DNA from: Patescibacteria group bacterium | Lineage (GTDB): Bacteria; Patescibacteriota; UBA1384; CAILIB01 | NCBI GenBank assembly: GCA_018968785.1 | Contig: JAGWZN010000008.1 | Location: 1-13,372, forward strand | Direction: 5' to 3' | Length of the DNA stretch: 13,372 nt | Shown here: in pieces, positions 1 to 7,765 of the stretch | Numbering within the stretch: the stretch's first letter is position 1 | Layout: every line of letters begins with the position of its first letter | Made by a program: the position numbers and the translations under genes | Notes under the pieces: generated by a model | Database searches by the model: none | What the model was told of the DNA's origin: nothing | What the model saw: the letters and a program-made list of their open reading frames with translations, nothing else

Positions 1-799
1 AGGCCCATCGATCTATTCGTAAATCGACTTGGGATTTATATGTCGCTTTACCCTGCCCAACTAACCTGACTAAATTCCGCACCTGCACGCCGGCATCACC
101 CAAGCTATTAAACTGTACCCGCATTCCTTGGGTAGCCACAAAAGTCACGTCGTACGTTGTATCAGCCACCTCATAGTGATCCAGGGTGAGGGTCGGCAGA
201 TAAGTTTGGATCTGTGACCGGACTTTCTGCACGAATCGGATAAATAAGGGACTTGTTATTTGGCGGTTCAGGCCGATAGGCAGAGATTTGGTGTCTCGCA
301 CCGTAACCAGCCGGGAGAGATACGACCCAAGCGCCGTGGTGGGAGCCGGAAAGGTATTCGACGGGTATAGCATAAACGGAACACCGGCACTATCCAGCAC
401 AGCGGTTGTATTACCGGACACCCAGAGCATACTCGGCTGCTTTTCAACAATAACAATCTTTACACTGTCCGGCAGTCCCCGATAAATCGCCACCGACTCC
501 ACCCGGTCATCGCGAAGAATCTGGTCACGCAATCTGGCTTCGGAGAAAAGCCAGATATTAGTGCCAACCGGCAGGTACCGGCTCACATCGGCGGCGGAAA
601 CAAAATGGGCGCCATCAACCTCAACCTTATTGATGGTAAACGCCTCACTAAAGAAGAAGACGTACATCACGCCAATGAAGAGAGCGCTCCAAAATAACCA
701 CTTGAAAAAACGGCCCACCCCGGCATAGGAACGGGGCGCCTTCTGCAGATTTCCGTAAATTTTGGGCATCTGCCGGATTCGGCGACGTGGTTTGGCCAT
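1..799 (-). CDS. ftsQ: Cell division protein FtsQ/DivIB, partial (C-terminal end outside window)
   Basis: Divisome scaffold protein of the FtsQ/DivIB family, a bitopic membrane protein that links FtsL and its partners to septal peptidoglycan synthesis. The reading frame is open from the ATG at 799 to the window edge, giving 266 visible residues. Residues 1-30 are a basic cytoplasmic tail (begins MAKPRRRIRQ). Residues 31-51 are one hydrophobic membrane segment. A POTRA domain follows at about 53-122 ('FTINKVEVDGAHFVSAADV' to 'VKIVIVEKQPS'), then the FtsQ beta domain. The last visible residues, 'SQVDLRIDRWA', match the 'DLR' strand near the end of the family, so probably only a few residues are missing. 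It starts 9 bases after murB, with no convincing Shine-Dalgarno sequence. No ddl gene lies between murB and ftsQ, although one often does in other bacteria. Identity rests on the membrane-POTRA architecture and on gene order. Confidence 0.93.
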   Translation of the reverse strand, partial: MAKPRRRIRQMPKIYGNLQKAPRSYAGVGRFFKWLFWSALFIGVMYVFFFSEAFTINKVEVDGAHFVSAADVSRYLPVGTNIWLFSEARLRDQILRDDRVESVAIYRGLPDSVKIVIVEKQPSMLWVSGNTTAVLDSAGVPFMLYPSNTFPAPTTALGSYLSRLVTVRDTKSLPIGLNRQITSPLFIRFVQKVRSQIQTYLPTLTLDHYEVADTTYDVTFVATQGMRVQFNSLGDAGVQVRNLVRLVGQGKATYKSQVDLRIDRWA

Positions 800-808
800 A
801 TATTTATA

Positions 809-1762
809 CTACCATATCCCCAGAAACTCATACCGCAACCTCGGTTCAGCGCCGTACATCGTCCACAACTTGCCCTGCATTTGAATGATCAGCTCGCGGA
901 TATCCGCGGCCCGGATCGAACGGCCGTGTGTAACAATATAGTTGGGAAAACGACGGTGCGGCGAAACGCCGCCGATTCTAAGCTTGGCTACCTGACTGCC
1001 AACCAGCAGATCCGAAAGTGGCAAATCCGGTTCTCCTTGAAAGATCGGGCCAAGCACCGCCCCTTTCGGCCGCTCCGCCCGCGCCAGGCGCGAAGCCTGC
1101 CATAACCGCGTCCGCAACTCATCCACCCGGACGCTGGTTAATTGAAACAGCGCCGTCAGCAGCACCGGTTGCGGCTCATGAAAGTCCCGACTCTCACGCA
1201 GAAAGCGCAACTTCGTCTGTTCAGCATTTTTCTCCAACCAGTCAGACCGATAGCGGACGATAGTCGCTTCCCGGTCAATCCGGGCCGGCGGCATAACCAT
1301 GGTAACGTAACGGATTGATGAAAAGATCGGCTTACGATCGGCCACAGTGTTATGATAAATCGCTCCGCCGATAGTTCCTTCTTCACCGTACAGATGCGTG
1401 AGACCGCCCAGTCCTTCGCTGGCCGCCAAGGTAATAAACCGGGAAAGGGGGAGACCGCTATCCGCCACAATCTGACTGCGGCGCCGGTCGATTCCGTAGG
1501 CATGCGTGAGATTGTGAATAACCAACCCGGGGAAACCGCTATCGGAAAAGACAACCCGGCTTCCATTGCCGATAACCAGATAGGGGATTCTCATATCGAT
1601 GGCCGCTTTCACCGCCGCCGCCAACTCGACCGCGGTCACCGCCTCGGTGAAGTAATCGGCCACTCCGCCCGTCTTCAACGGACTGAACCGGCGCAGGCTG
1701 TAGTCATCTTCAACTTTAACGATCTGCCGCAAAAGTCCTTTTCGGATCTGTTCATCTGCCAT
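809..1762 (-). CDS. murB: MurB-like UDP-N-acetylenolpyruvoylglucosamine reductase, divergent, catalytic serine replaced
   Basis: By family this is the FAD enzyme that reduces UDP-GlcNAc-enolpyruvate to UDP-MurNAc with NADPH in the cytoplasm. Residue numbers count from an upstream TTG at 1795; subtract 11 for the ATG used here. An FAD-binding half (about 37-150) carries 'KTGGVADYF', 'VIGNGSRVVFSD' and 'GTIGGAIYHN'. The MurB C-terminal domain follows, with 'VRYRSDW' (Arg183, the usual YR-S motif) and a terminal 'LRYEFLG' supplying the conserved glutamate (E323). The proton-donor motif, normally G-S-x-F-K-N-P, reads 'LGPIFQGEP', so the catalytic Ser is Pro250. The usual 'GIPG' is 'GEEG' and the 'NAGAYG' stretch is 'NTVADR'. 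It follows murC, the usual place for murB. I chose the ATG at 1762, 10 bases after the murC stop; a TTG at 1795 would overlap murC. Fold and context are convincing, but activity is uncertain. Confidence 0.85.
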   Translation of the reverse strand: MADEQIRKGLLRQIVKVEDDYSLRRFSPLKTGGVADYFTEAVTAVELAAAVKAAIDMRIPYLVIGNGSRVVFSDSGFPGLVIHNLTHAYGIDRRRSQIVADSGLPLSRFITLAASEGLGGLTHLYGEEGTIGGAIYHNTVADRKPIFSSIRYVTMVMPPARIDREATIVRYRSDWLEKNAEQTKLRFLRESRDFHEPQPVLLTALFQLTSVRVDELRTRLWQASRLARAERPKGAVLGPIFQGEPDLPLSDLLVGSQVAKLRIGGVSPHRRFPNYIVTHGRSIRAADIRELIIQMQGKLWTMYGAEPRLRYEFLGIW

Positions 1763-1772
1763 ACCGGTTCTG

Positions 1773-3083
1773 TTATTCTTTTCTCCATCCGTCAACCAGA
1801 GCGCGAATATCGCCGGCGCCCATTATTAACAGATTTCCCGACTGATGGCTTGCCGCCCGAACAACCTGTTTCAGCTCCCGGTTATCCGCCACCACCGTCA
1901 CCACCATACCAGCCGGACGGTTTTTGGCAATCTCGGTGGCAATATCACCGCTACTAACCGCGATCCCTTCTTCCCGACCGGCCACCTGATAGATTGGCGC
2001 CAAGATCAACTCATCCGGCGGGTGCTGATCGAAACACCGGCCGAACTCCTTCAGCAGATGAAAAGTACGCGCTTTCTGATGCGGTTGAAACACTACCGTT
2101 AGCCGTTGCCCGCTGAACTTTTCGGCCGCCGCCTGCAAGGTTGCCGCCACCTCCCGGGGATGGTGGCCGTAGTCATCGTACAACTCAACACGGTTCCATG
2201 TACCGAGATACTCAAACCGGCGACCGACACCGGGAAAGGTGGCCAGCGCCTCTTTGATACTCTTTTGCGGCACGCCCAGCTCATGAGCGACCCGGGCCGC
2301 CGTCGTAGCGTTCAGCAGATTATGCCGACCGGGAATCCGTAACGTAAGGCCGGGCCAGACACGGCTTTCATCGTACCAACGAAACTTGTAGGAAAAACCG
2401 CGGGCAATTTTGCGGATATGACTGTCCTTTCCGTAGCCGACGACCAGCCCGGTCCGCGCCGGAAGATTGCGGAGGAACCGCTTAAACGCGTGCTCGATCT
2501 CAGTGATACCGCCCGGATAGTAATCCAGATGATCCGGATCGATATTAAGCACCACCGCTATTTTCGGGTAAAACCGGTGAAAACTGCGGTCGAACTCATC
2601 CGCCTCTACCACCAGATACTCTCCCGAGCCGATCCGGGTAGCATTGCCCCACTCGGCCAACTGGCCGCCCACAAAGACGGTCGGATCCAGACCGGCTTTC
2701 TCCAGAATCCAGCCAATCATGGCGGTAGTAGTAGTTTTGCCGTGAGTACCGGCTACGGCAATTGTAAACTTCTGCCGGGTAATCTTTCCTACCCACTCCG
2801 CGCGTTTCTCGATTTTCAACCCCCGCCGCTCTGCCTCCGCCACCTCCGGATAACTGGGCGAAGAGGGAGTAATGGCCGAATTGATTACCACTTCGGTAAT
2901 ATCGGCCGGTATCCGGGTCGGGTCGGAGCCGTAGTAAATTTGAGCACCCGCCCCCTGTAACCGGCGGGTCAGAGCGGTTTCGGTGATATCACTCCCCGAA
3001 ACCCGCCATCCCTGGCGCAAGGCGTAATCGGCCACCCAGGCCATACCCACACCACCGACACCGATAAGATACAAATGTTTCAT
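1773..3083 (-). CDS. murC: UDP-N-acetylmuramate--L-alanine ligase MurC
   Basis: Cytoplasmic ATP-dependent ligase that adds L-alanine to UDP-MurNAc, the first amino acid of the stem peptide. At 436 residues it is close to the usual length. It has the three Mur ligase domains: an N-terminal nucleotide-sugar domain with 'LIGVGGVGMA' (6-15), a central ATPase with P-loop 'AGTHGKTTTT' (111-120), 'VEADEFDRSF' (159-168) and 'NIDPDHLDYY' (180-189), then 'GRHNLLNATTA' (252-262) leading into the C-terminal domain. That domain carries 'GVGRRFEYLG' (285-294), the MurC-typical 'YDDYGHHP' (302-309) and 'FQPHQKART' (332-340). All the key motifs I know for MurC are present. The ATG overlaps the murG stop in an ATGA, pointing to translational coupling, with at most a weak upstream AGAAGAG as ribosome site. 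Confidence 0.97.
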   Translation of the reverse strand: MKHLYLIGVGGVGMAWVADYALRQGWRVSGSDITETALTRRLQGAGAQIYYGSDPTRIPADITEVVINSAITPSSPSYPEVAEAERRGLKIEKRAEWVGKITRQKFTIAVAGTHGKTTTTAMIGWILEKAGLDPTVFVGGQLAEWGNATRIGSGEYLVVEADEFDRSFHRFYPKIAVVLNIDPDHLDYYPGGITEIEHAFKRFLRNLPARTGLVVGYGKDSHIRKIARGFSYKFRWYDESRVWPGLTLRIPGRHNLLNATTAARVAHELGVPQKSIKEALATFPGVGRRFEYLGTWNRVELYDDYGHHPREVAATLQAAAEKFSGQRLTVVFQPHQKARTFHLLKEFGRCFDQHPPDELILAPIYQVAGREEGIAVSSGDIATEIAKNRPAGMVVTVVADNRELKQVVRAASHQSGNLLIMGAGDIRALVDGWRKE

Positions 3084-4198
3084 TTCAGCTCTTCTAACAG
3101 TTCGTCCGCCATCCGGTCGGCCGCTTCCGGATTGGCGAAAGCGACAATCGCGGCCGATAACTTTTCCCGCGCTTCCGGGCTGGTTAAAATCTGTCGAGTT
3201 TCATTCCATAATTGAAAAGAGTCAGTATTGGTTTCATCTAACACAACTGCCGCGCCGGTATCAGCCAATACCCGGGCATTCGCGGTCTGGTGATCCTGGG
3301 CGGCGGTGGAAAGCGGTAGCAAAATGAGCGGCTTACACGCTGCCGCCACCTCGGCAATGGTACTGCCGGCCCGACTAATAATTACCGTACTAGCCTGAAA
3401 TATAGCCGGCAGTTCATCAACCGGAAACTCAACCAGAAAAAGCCGGTCCGCCAGTTGCCCCGGCAGCTTTTGCGCCGCTTCCCGCAACCGGGTAAACTCC
3501 CGCTTCCCGGTAATATGGATAATTTGGGTCTCCTCTAGCGCGTCCCTCCACATTCCTTCCGCCAGCCGGTTAATCCGGGCCGCGCCCTGACTGCCACCAA
3601 TTACCGTCAATACCGGCCAAGCGGTTGAGACCTCACGGCCGAGCAAAGCGACCGGCAGGGCCGCCGGATTGAAAAAGGCGGACCGCACCGGCTGTCCCAC
3701 CGCCCTCAATTTAGACTGGGGCAGATTATGATAGTATCGCTCCGGATAGGTGGTAAATACCCGCCTGGCCAGACCGGCCACAAACCGGTTAGCCAGGCCG
3801 GGAATGACATCGCTTTCATGACAATAAATGGGAATACCGGCCCGGCGGGCGGCAATAGCGGCGTTTACCCCCACAAAGCCGCCTTTTGCCAGGAGAACAT
3901 CCGGTTTTAGCCTACGAATCAATCGGTTAGCCGCCACCATACCGCTCACCATTTTACCGGCTTCGGTAAGGTGTCTCCAAGTCATAAACCGGTTGAGTTT
4001 TCCGGCCGGCAGACTGTACTTCTCAAACCGCAGGGTTGATCCGGTAATCAACGGCGATTCCAGATCGCTTTTTAAGCCGGCGTAGCAGCAGGAGACCGCG
4101 GGCTCCTTTCTCTGCACCGCTTCCAGCACCGCCAGTAGGGGAGCGATATGGCCGCCGCTGCCCCCACCGACAAAGAGGATAGTTCCGGTTTTACTCAT
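3080..4198 (-). CDS. murG: MurG, lipid II-forming N-acetylglucosaminyltransferase
   Basis: Peripheral membrane GT28 glycosyltransferase that transfers GlcNAc from UDP-GlcNAc to lipid I, giving lipid II on the inner face of the membrane. It has 372 residues, a normal length. The N-terminal Rossmann domain starts with the glycine-rich loop 'FVGGGSGGHIAP' (9-20) and carries 'HESDVIPGLANR' (127-138). The C-terminal donor domain has 'VIGGSQGAARIN' (199-210), 'SRAGSTIAE' (275-283) and 'AAQDHQTANA' (299-308), the last corresponding to the UDP-GlcNAc-contacting DQ/NA region. It overlaps ftsW upstream and murC downstream by ATGA, placing the lipid II transferase between the flanking SEDS polymerase gene and a ligase gene. 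No missing residue was noticed. Confidence 0.97.
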   Translation of the reverse strand: MSKTGTILFVGGGSGGHIAPLLAVLEAVQRKEPAVSCCYAGLKSDLESPLITGSTLRFEKYSLPAGKLNRFMTWRHLTEAGKMVSGMVAANRLIRRLKPDVLLAKGGFVGVNAAIAARRAGIPIYCHESDVIPGLANRFVAGLARRVFTTYPERYYHNLPQSKLRAVGQPVRSAFFNPAALPVALLGREVSTAWPVLTVIGGSQGAARINRLAEGMWRDALEETQIIHITGKREFTRLREAAQKLPGQLADRLFLVEFPVDELPAIFQASTVIISRAGSTIAEVAAACKPLILLPLSTAAQDHQTANARVLADTGAAVVLDETNTDSFQLWNETRQILTSPEAREKLSAAIVAFANPEAADRMADELLEELK

Positions 4199-5316
4199 GC
4201 CTTCTTTTCTTTCGGCTGCTTATCGCTGAATCGGGAGATATTGAGCAGCAGACCGACCGCTAATAAACAGATTCCCAAGCTGCTTCCACCATAACTAATA
4301 AACGGCAACGGCACGCCGACCAGCGGCACCAGATTTACCATAGATCCCAAGTTCAGAAACGCTTGCACACCAAACCAGGTTGATATCCCCACCGCTAGCA
4401 ACTGTCCGAACAGATCGGGCGCGTGCGCGGCAATCATAAAGCCGCGGTAAATCAGAAAGCCGAAGGCTAGAATCAGAGCGGCCGCCCAAACGAACCCCAG
4501 CTCCTCACTAATGACCGCGAAGATCGAGTCGGTAAACGGCTCCGGCAGGAATAACCGCTTCTGTTTGCTCTGGCCAAAACCGAGCCCTTTCAAACCGCCC
4601 GAACCGACGGCAATAGCGATATTTTTCACCTGATACGCCGTCCCTTGGGTATCGCTGCCTGGATTGAGGAAGGTCATTACCCGTTCGCGTCGGTAGGAGC
4701 TGGTCAGGCTGAGACCGATTGCCAATACCAGCACTACTACCCCAATCCCAACCTGTTTCCAGGTCATTCCCGCTACTCCGTACATCGCGATAGAGATAGC
4801 GACAATAATCATTAAGGTGCCGAAATCCGGCTCTTTGAGCATCAGAAAAGCGATCACCCCCAAAACGCCGATATAGGGCAAAAACGTCTCCACCACCTCT
4901 CCTAACTTCTGCCGGCGTTCCACCAGCCAGGCCGACAGATAGACAATAAAGGTCAACTTGGCCAGTTCTGACGGTTGAAAGCTTTGGCCGCCCGGTAGGG
5001 AGATCCAGCGGTGAGCGCCGTTAATTTCACCCCGGCTAAAGAAGAAAACCGCTACGAGCAGAAAAACGGTAATGCCGAGCATCCAAAGCGCCCATTTTTT
5101 CCAGAAATGGTAGTCGATATTGGCCATCACCACCGCGCCGGCTCCTCCTAGCAGCGCCCAGATAATCTGCCGTTTGACAAAGTACCGGTCGTCGCCGTAC
5201 ATGGTGTGCGCCACAATCACCGAAGCGGAGTAAATCATCACGATACCGAACAGTACCAAGGCAAAGACGGTGAGAGCGGTCCAGCGATCGACTTTTTTAC
5301 TGTAGGGCAGATTCAT
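4195..5316 (-). CDS. ftsW: FtsW, SEDS-family septal peptidoglycan glycosyltransferase
   Basis: Polytopic membrane SEDS protein that polymerises lipid II at the division site with its partner class B PBP (here FtsI). It is 373 residues long, with about ten hydrophobic segments starting near residue 15. Family marks are 'RWISLPGGQSFQPSELAK' (103-120), 'YQVKNIAIAVGSGGLKGLGFG' (228-248; two adjacent motifs), 'LPEPFTDSIFAVISEELGF' (257-275) whose Asp263 sits where the SEDS catalytic aspartate is expected, and 'PLPFISYGGSS' (336-346). A strong ribosome site precedes the ATG, which overlaps the murD stop. FtsW rather than RodA is inferred from its place in the dcw cluster; sequence motifs alone do not separate the two cleanly. 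Confidence 0.96.
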   Translation of the reverse strand: MNLPYSKKVDRWTALTVFALVLFGIVMIYSASVIVAHTMYGDDRYFVKRQIIWALLGGAGAVVMANIDYHFWKKWALWMLGITVFLLVAVFFFSRGEINGAHRWISLPGGQSFQPSELAKLTFIVYLSAWLVERRQKLGEVVETFLPYIGVLGVIAFLMLKEPDFGTLMIIVAISIAMYGVAGMTWKQVGIGVVVLVLAIGLSLTSSYRRERVMTFLNPGSDTQGTAYQVKNIAIAVGSGGLKGLGFGQSKQKRLFLPEPFTDSIFAVISEELGFVWAAALILAFGFLIYRGFMIAAHAPDLFGQLLAVGISTWFGVQAFLNLGSMVNLVPLVGVPLPFISYGGSSLGICLLAVGLLLNISRFSDKQPKEKKA

Positions 5317-6737
5317 GCTCCCTCCTCGTACCGCTGCCGCACCGCCCGGATAAAGTCATCACCCCGCTCTTTGTAGTTCGCGTAGGACGCGAAGCTGGTG
5401 GCGGCAGGGGAGAGCAGCACCAGATCGCCTACCTGCAGATGAGGATGAATACCGCTCAGCACCGTTTCCATGAGTGGCGGCCGGGCTTTATCTAAAATCA
5501 AGCAGTTCAGATTCCCCTGTCGGGCTTTGGCTTTTTTCAGCAGGGGAGACAGTTTTTTCGTGGCAGAACCCGGCAGTAAACTAATTGTCGCGCACCGCTT
5601 CACCCCCTGCTCCGCCAGTTCGCCGTACTCCTGTCCCTTCTCATTTCCACCGACAATCAGATGAATCCGACGGCCGGGAAAAGAGTGGAGAGCGGCCAGC
5701 GTCGGTTCCGGCGTAGTGGCAATGCTGTCATCATAGAACTCTGTTTGGTGATAGCTGCCGATCAAGGAGAGCCGGTGCGGCAGGCCGGCAAACGCCAGTA
5801 CCGTATTCGCAATAACTTTTACATCAACTTCGTACAGGCAAGCAACCATAACCGCCGGGATAATATTCTCCAGATGGTGTTCGCCCCGCAACTTCCGCCC
5901 AGCCAGAGAAAACGACTGAATACTGCCACCCATCTGCACAAACAGCACCTCTTCCCCGGAGCCGGTATCCACCCAGGCCGACTCCCGGCGGGGTTGATAT
6001 TTACCGTATAGGAACAGACGGCTACGCACTCCGGAAAGTAGCGCTTCCAAGTTACGGTTTTCCGCGTTCACAATCGCGTAATCATCCGGTTCCTGGGCCA
6101 AAAGCATCTGGCGCTTCGCCTCCCGGTACTCCGCCTCGGTTTTATGGTGGTTCAAATGGTCGGAAGTCACTTTTAATAACACGGCAATCTGCGGACCGCG
6201 ATGCAGATCTTGCAGCTGAAAGCTGGACAACTCCAGTATTACCGCGTCCCGCGGCTGGAGCTGATCCAGAAAGGTAAACGGATCCTCCCCGATATTCCCG
6301 GCCAGATAGGTTTTTCCTTTATGGTACCCGGCGCTCAAAATCCGATGAATTAATGTCGCCGTCGTGCCTTTGCCGTTCGTGCCGCTCACGCCGATAATCG
6401 GCGCCGGACAAAGATCAAAAAACAGTTTGGTTTGCGAATAAATCCGCCCGCCGGATTTGGCGTACTTTTGCAATTCCGGAGAAAGATAGGGGATAGACGG
6501 AGTGCGAAATACCGTGCCAAATCGGGTCAGATTCCGCAGTACCCCCTCGCCTATCTCCCACTCCACCTGACCGGCCAGATTCGGATACTGTCGCTCAAAC
6601 CGTTCCCGTACGTTCGCGTCACGATCCCGCACCGTTACATTAATCCTCTGCCGCAAGAGATACGCAGCCAGGCTCTGGTTATTAACTCCCAGACCGAGAA
6701 TCGCTACCTTTTTCTCTTTAAGCTCTTCGATATTCAC
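5313..6737 (-). CDS. murD: UDP-N-acetylmuramoylalanine--D-glutamate ligase MurD, variant active-site motifs
   Basis: Cytoplasmic ligase adding D-glutamate to UDP-MurNAc-L-Ala. The start chosen is GTG at 6737, because a GGGGAGG ribosome site lies 5 bases upstream and the mraY stop is 2 bases away. This gives 474 residues; a longer reading to 6800 would run 61 bases into mraY. Order: N-terminal Rossmann domain 'VAILGLGVNNQSLAAYLL' (11-28), P-loop 'GTNGKGTT' (119-126), 'LELSSFQL' (168-175), 'TSDHLNHH' (191-198), Lys208 in 'YREAK' at the place of the carbamylated lysine, then 'GLPHRL' (318-323) and 'LSPAATSFASYANYKERG' (442-459). Two motifs differ from E. coli: a Gly follows the P-loop Lys as in FolC, and the C-terminal 'DSK-T-N' motif reads 'DSIATT' (337-342). 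Similar forms are, from memory, known in other lineages including CPR bacteria. The MurD assignment is firm. Confidence 0.95.
   Translation of the reverse strand: MNIEELKEKKVAILGLGVNNQSLAAYLLRQRINVTVRDRDANVRERFERQYPNLAGQVEWEIGEGVLRNLTRFGTVFRTPSIPYLSPELQKYAKSGGRIYSQTKLFFDLCPAPIIGVSGTNGKGTTATLIHRILSAGYHKGKTYLAGNIGEDPFTFLDQLQPRDAVILELSSFQLQDLHRGPQIAVLLKVTSDHLNHHKTEAEYREAKRQMLLAQEPDDYAIVNAENRNLEALLSGVRSRLFLYGKYQPRRESAWVDTGSGEEVLFVQMGGSIQSFSLAGRKLRGEHHLENIIPAVMVACLYEVDVKVIANTVLAFAGLPHRLSLIGSYHQTEFYDDSIATTPEPTLAALHSFPGRRIHLIVGGNEKGQEYGELAEQGVKRCATISLLPGSATKKLSPLLKKAKARQGNLNCLILDKARPPLMETVLSGIHPHLQVGDLVLLSPAATSFASYANYKERGDDFIRAVRQRYEEGA
5321..5327 (-). promoter_or_regulatory. Ribosome binding site of ftsW
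   Basis: GAGGAGG on the minus strand lies 4 bases before the ftsW ATG, inside the last codons of murD. It allows ftsW to be initiated independently even though the two genes overlap by 4 bases. Confidence 0.75.
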
Positions 6738-6739
6738 CG

Positions 6740-7765
6740 CTACCTCCCCACCAGCATAATCATCAGGCCAATCGAACAGCCAACCGCCGCGATTACCCAA
6801 AACCGCATCGTCACTTTGCTTTCCGGCCAGCCGACCGCTTCAAAGTGGTGATGGATCGGCGCGATCAGAAACACCTTACGGTGAAACACTTTTTTAGAAA
6901 TTATCTGAATAATGGTGGCGATTCCCTCGATAAACGGGATGAGCAGAATCAGAGGCAACACCAAGCTGCTATCGGTCAGAAAAGCCAGAATCGGCAGGAC
7001 AAAACCAAGCGCCATACTGCCGGTATCACCCATAAAAAACCGGGCGGGATAGATATTAAACCAGAGAAACGCCAGTAGCGAGCCGAGCAGGGTGGCGCAG
7101 AAAATCGCCAGATGCACCTTACCTTGCGCCAGCGCCAGCAACGTGAACACGAAGCAAGCCGCCATCGCCACGCCGCCGGCCAGCCCATCCAATCCGTCAG
7201 TCTGGTTCACACTAAACGCGGAGAAGATCACCATACCGATAAAGAACGGCACGTACCAGAAGCCGATGCTGATCTGCCGGGCCAAAATCGGGATATAAAT
7301 GAAGTCCCAGCCCAATTTCGCGTAAAACCACCAGGCGCCGATTACCGCTACCCCGGCGTAAATCCAAAACTTATGGCGCAGCCGCAATCCGCCGCCGTTA
7401 TGCCCCTTCCCCCGGACATTCATCAGATCATCCACCGCGCCAATTATTCCGGCTGAGATTAGCGCGAATACCGGCAACCAGGTCTCCGACCGGTTCAAAT
7501 TAAATAACAGGGTGAGCACACCGGTGGTCACCCAGAACAACAAACCGCCCATTACCGGCGTACCGGCTTTATTCTCATGAATTTTAGAGAATATCGGCGC
7601 TTCTTTTCCATCTACCCCGTGTAACCGTAGTCGCTTCCCGATCCGGTTCTTATACAAAAAATTAGTCAGTAACGGGGTCAGAATAAAGGCGATCAGAAAA
7701 GAGACTGTTACGAACAGAAAGATCTGGTTCAGATGAGAAATGGAGATAGCGAGATTCGGATTCAT
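6740..7765 (-). CDS. mraY: MraY, phospho-N-acetylmuramoyl-pentapeptide transferase
   Basis: Polytopic membrane enzyme that transfers phospho-MurNAc-pentapeptide from UDP to undecaprenyl phosphate, forming lipid I. It has 341 residues and about ten hydrophobic segments. Motifs: 'KAGTPVMGG' (66-74), 'GAVDDLMNVRGKG' (109-121) with the Asp pair 112-113, 'VNQTDGLDGLAGG' (186-198) with Asp190 and Asp193, 'FMGDTGSMALG' (244-254) with the Mg-binding Asp247, and 'IAPIHHHFEAVGWPESKV' (301-318) containing the MraY-specific HHH at 305-307. These separate it from WecA/TagO relatives, which lack the HHH block. The canonical 'VNLTDGLDG' has Gln in place of Leu, a mild change. Its ATG overlaps the murF stop (ATGA), and murD begins 2 bases after its stop. 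Confidence 0.97.
   Translation of the reverse strand: MNPNLAISISHLNQIFLFVTVSFLIAFILTPLLTNFLYKNRIGKRLRLHGVDGKEAPIFSKIHENKAGTPVMGGLLFWVTTGVLTLLFNLNRSETWLPVFALISAGIIGAVDDLMNVRGKGHNGGGLRLRHKFWIYAGVAVIGAWWFYAKLGWDFIYIPILARQISIGFWYVPFFIGMVIFSAFSVNQTDGLDGLAGGVAMAACFVFTLLALAQGKVHLAIFCATLLGSLLAFLWFNIYPARFFMGDTGSMALGFVLPILAFLTDSSLVLPLILLIPFIEGIATIIQIISKKVFHRKVFLIAPIHHHFEAVGWPESKVTMRFWVIAAVGCSIGLMIMLVGR
6743..6749 (-). promoter_or_regulatory. Ribosome binding site that fixes the murD start
   Basis: The minus strand reads GGGGAGG, then 5 bases, then GTG at 6737. The site lies in the last codons of mraY. It is one of the strongest Shine-Dalgarno sequences in the window and decides between the GTG and a longer frame that would overlap mraY by 61 bases. 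Confidence 0.85.

Noticed and set aside
268..485. Two short frames, one on each strand, in the first 500 bases
   Set aside because: The minus strand here carries ftsQ in a different frame, which is open from 799 to the window edge and has clear FtsQ architecture.
1763..1795. TTG start for MurB at 1795
   Set aside because: It overlaps murC by 23 bases without a ribosome site. The ATG at 1762 lies 10 bases after the murC stop, though neither start has a strong signal, so this is not certain.
1352..1957. Plus-strand open frame of 201 codons opposite murB and murC
   Set aside because: It is antisense to genes with full family motifs, has no ribosome site or recognisable domain, and reads as a low-complexity Pro/Arg-rich shadow.
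6738..6800. Longer N-terminus for MurD starting at 6800
   Set aside because: It would run 61 bases into mraY and adds 21 residues unlike MurD, while a GTG with a strong ribosome site sits exactly after the mraY stop.
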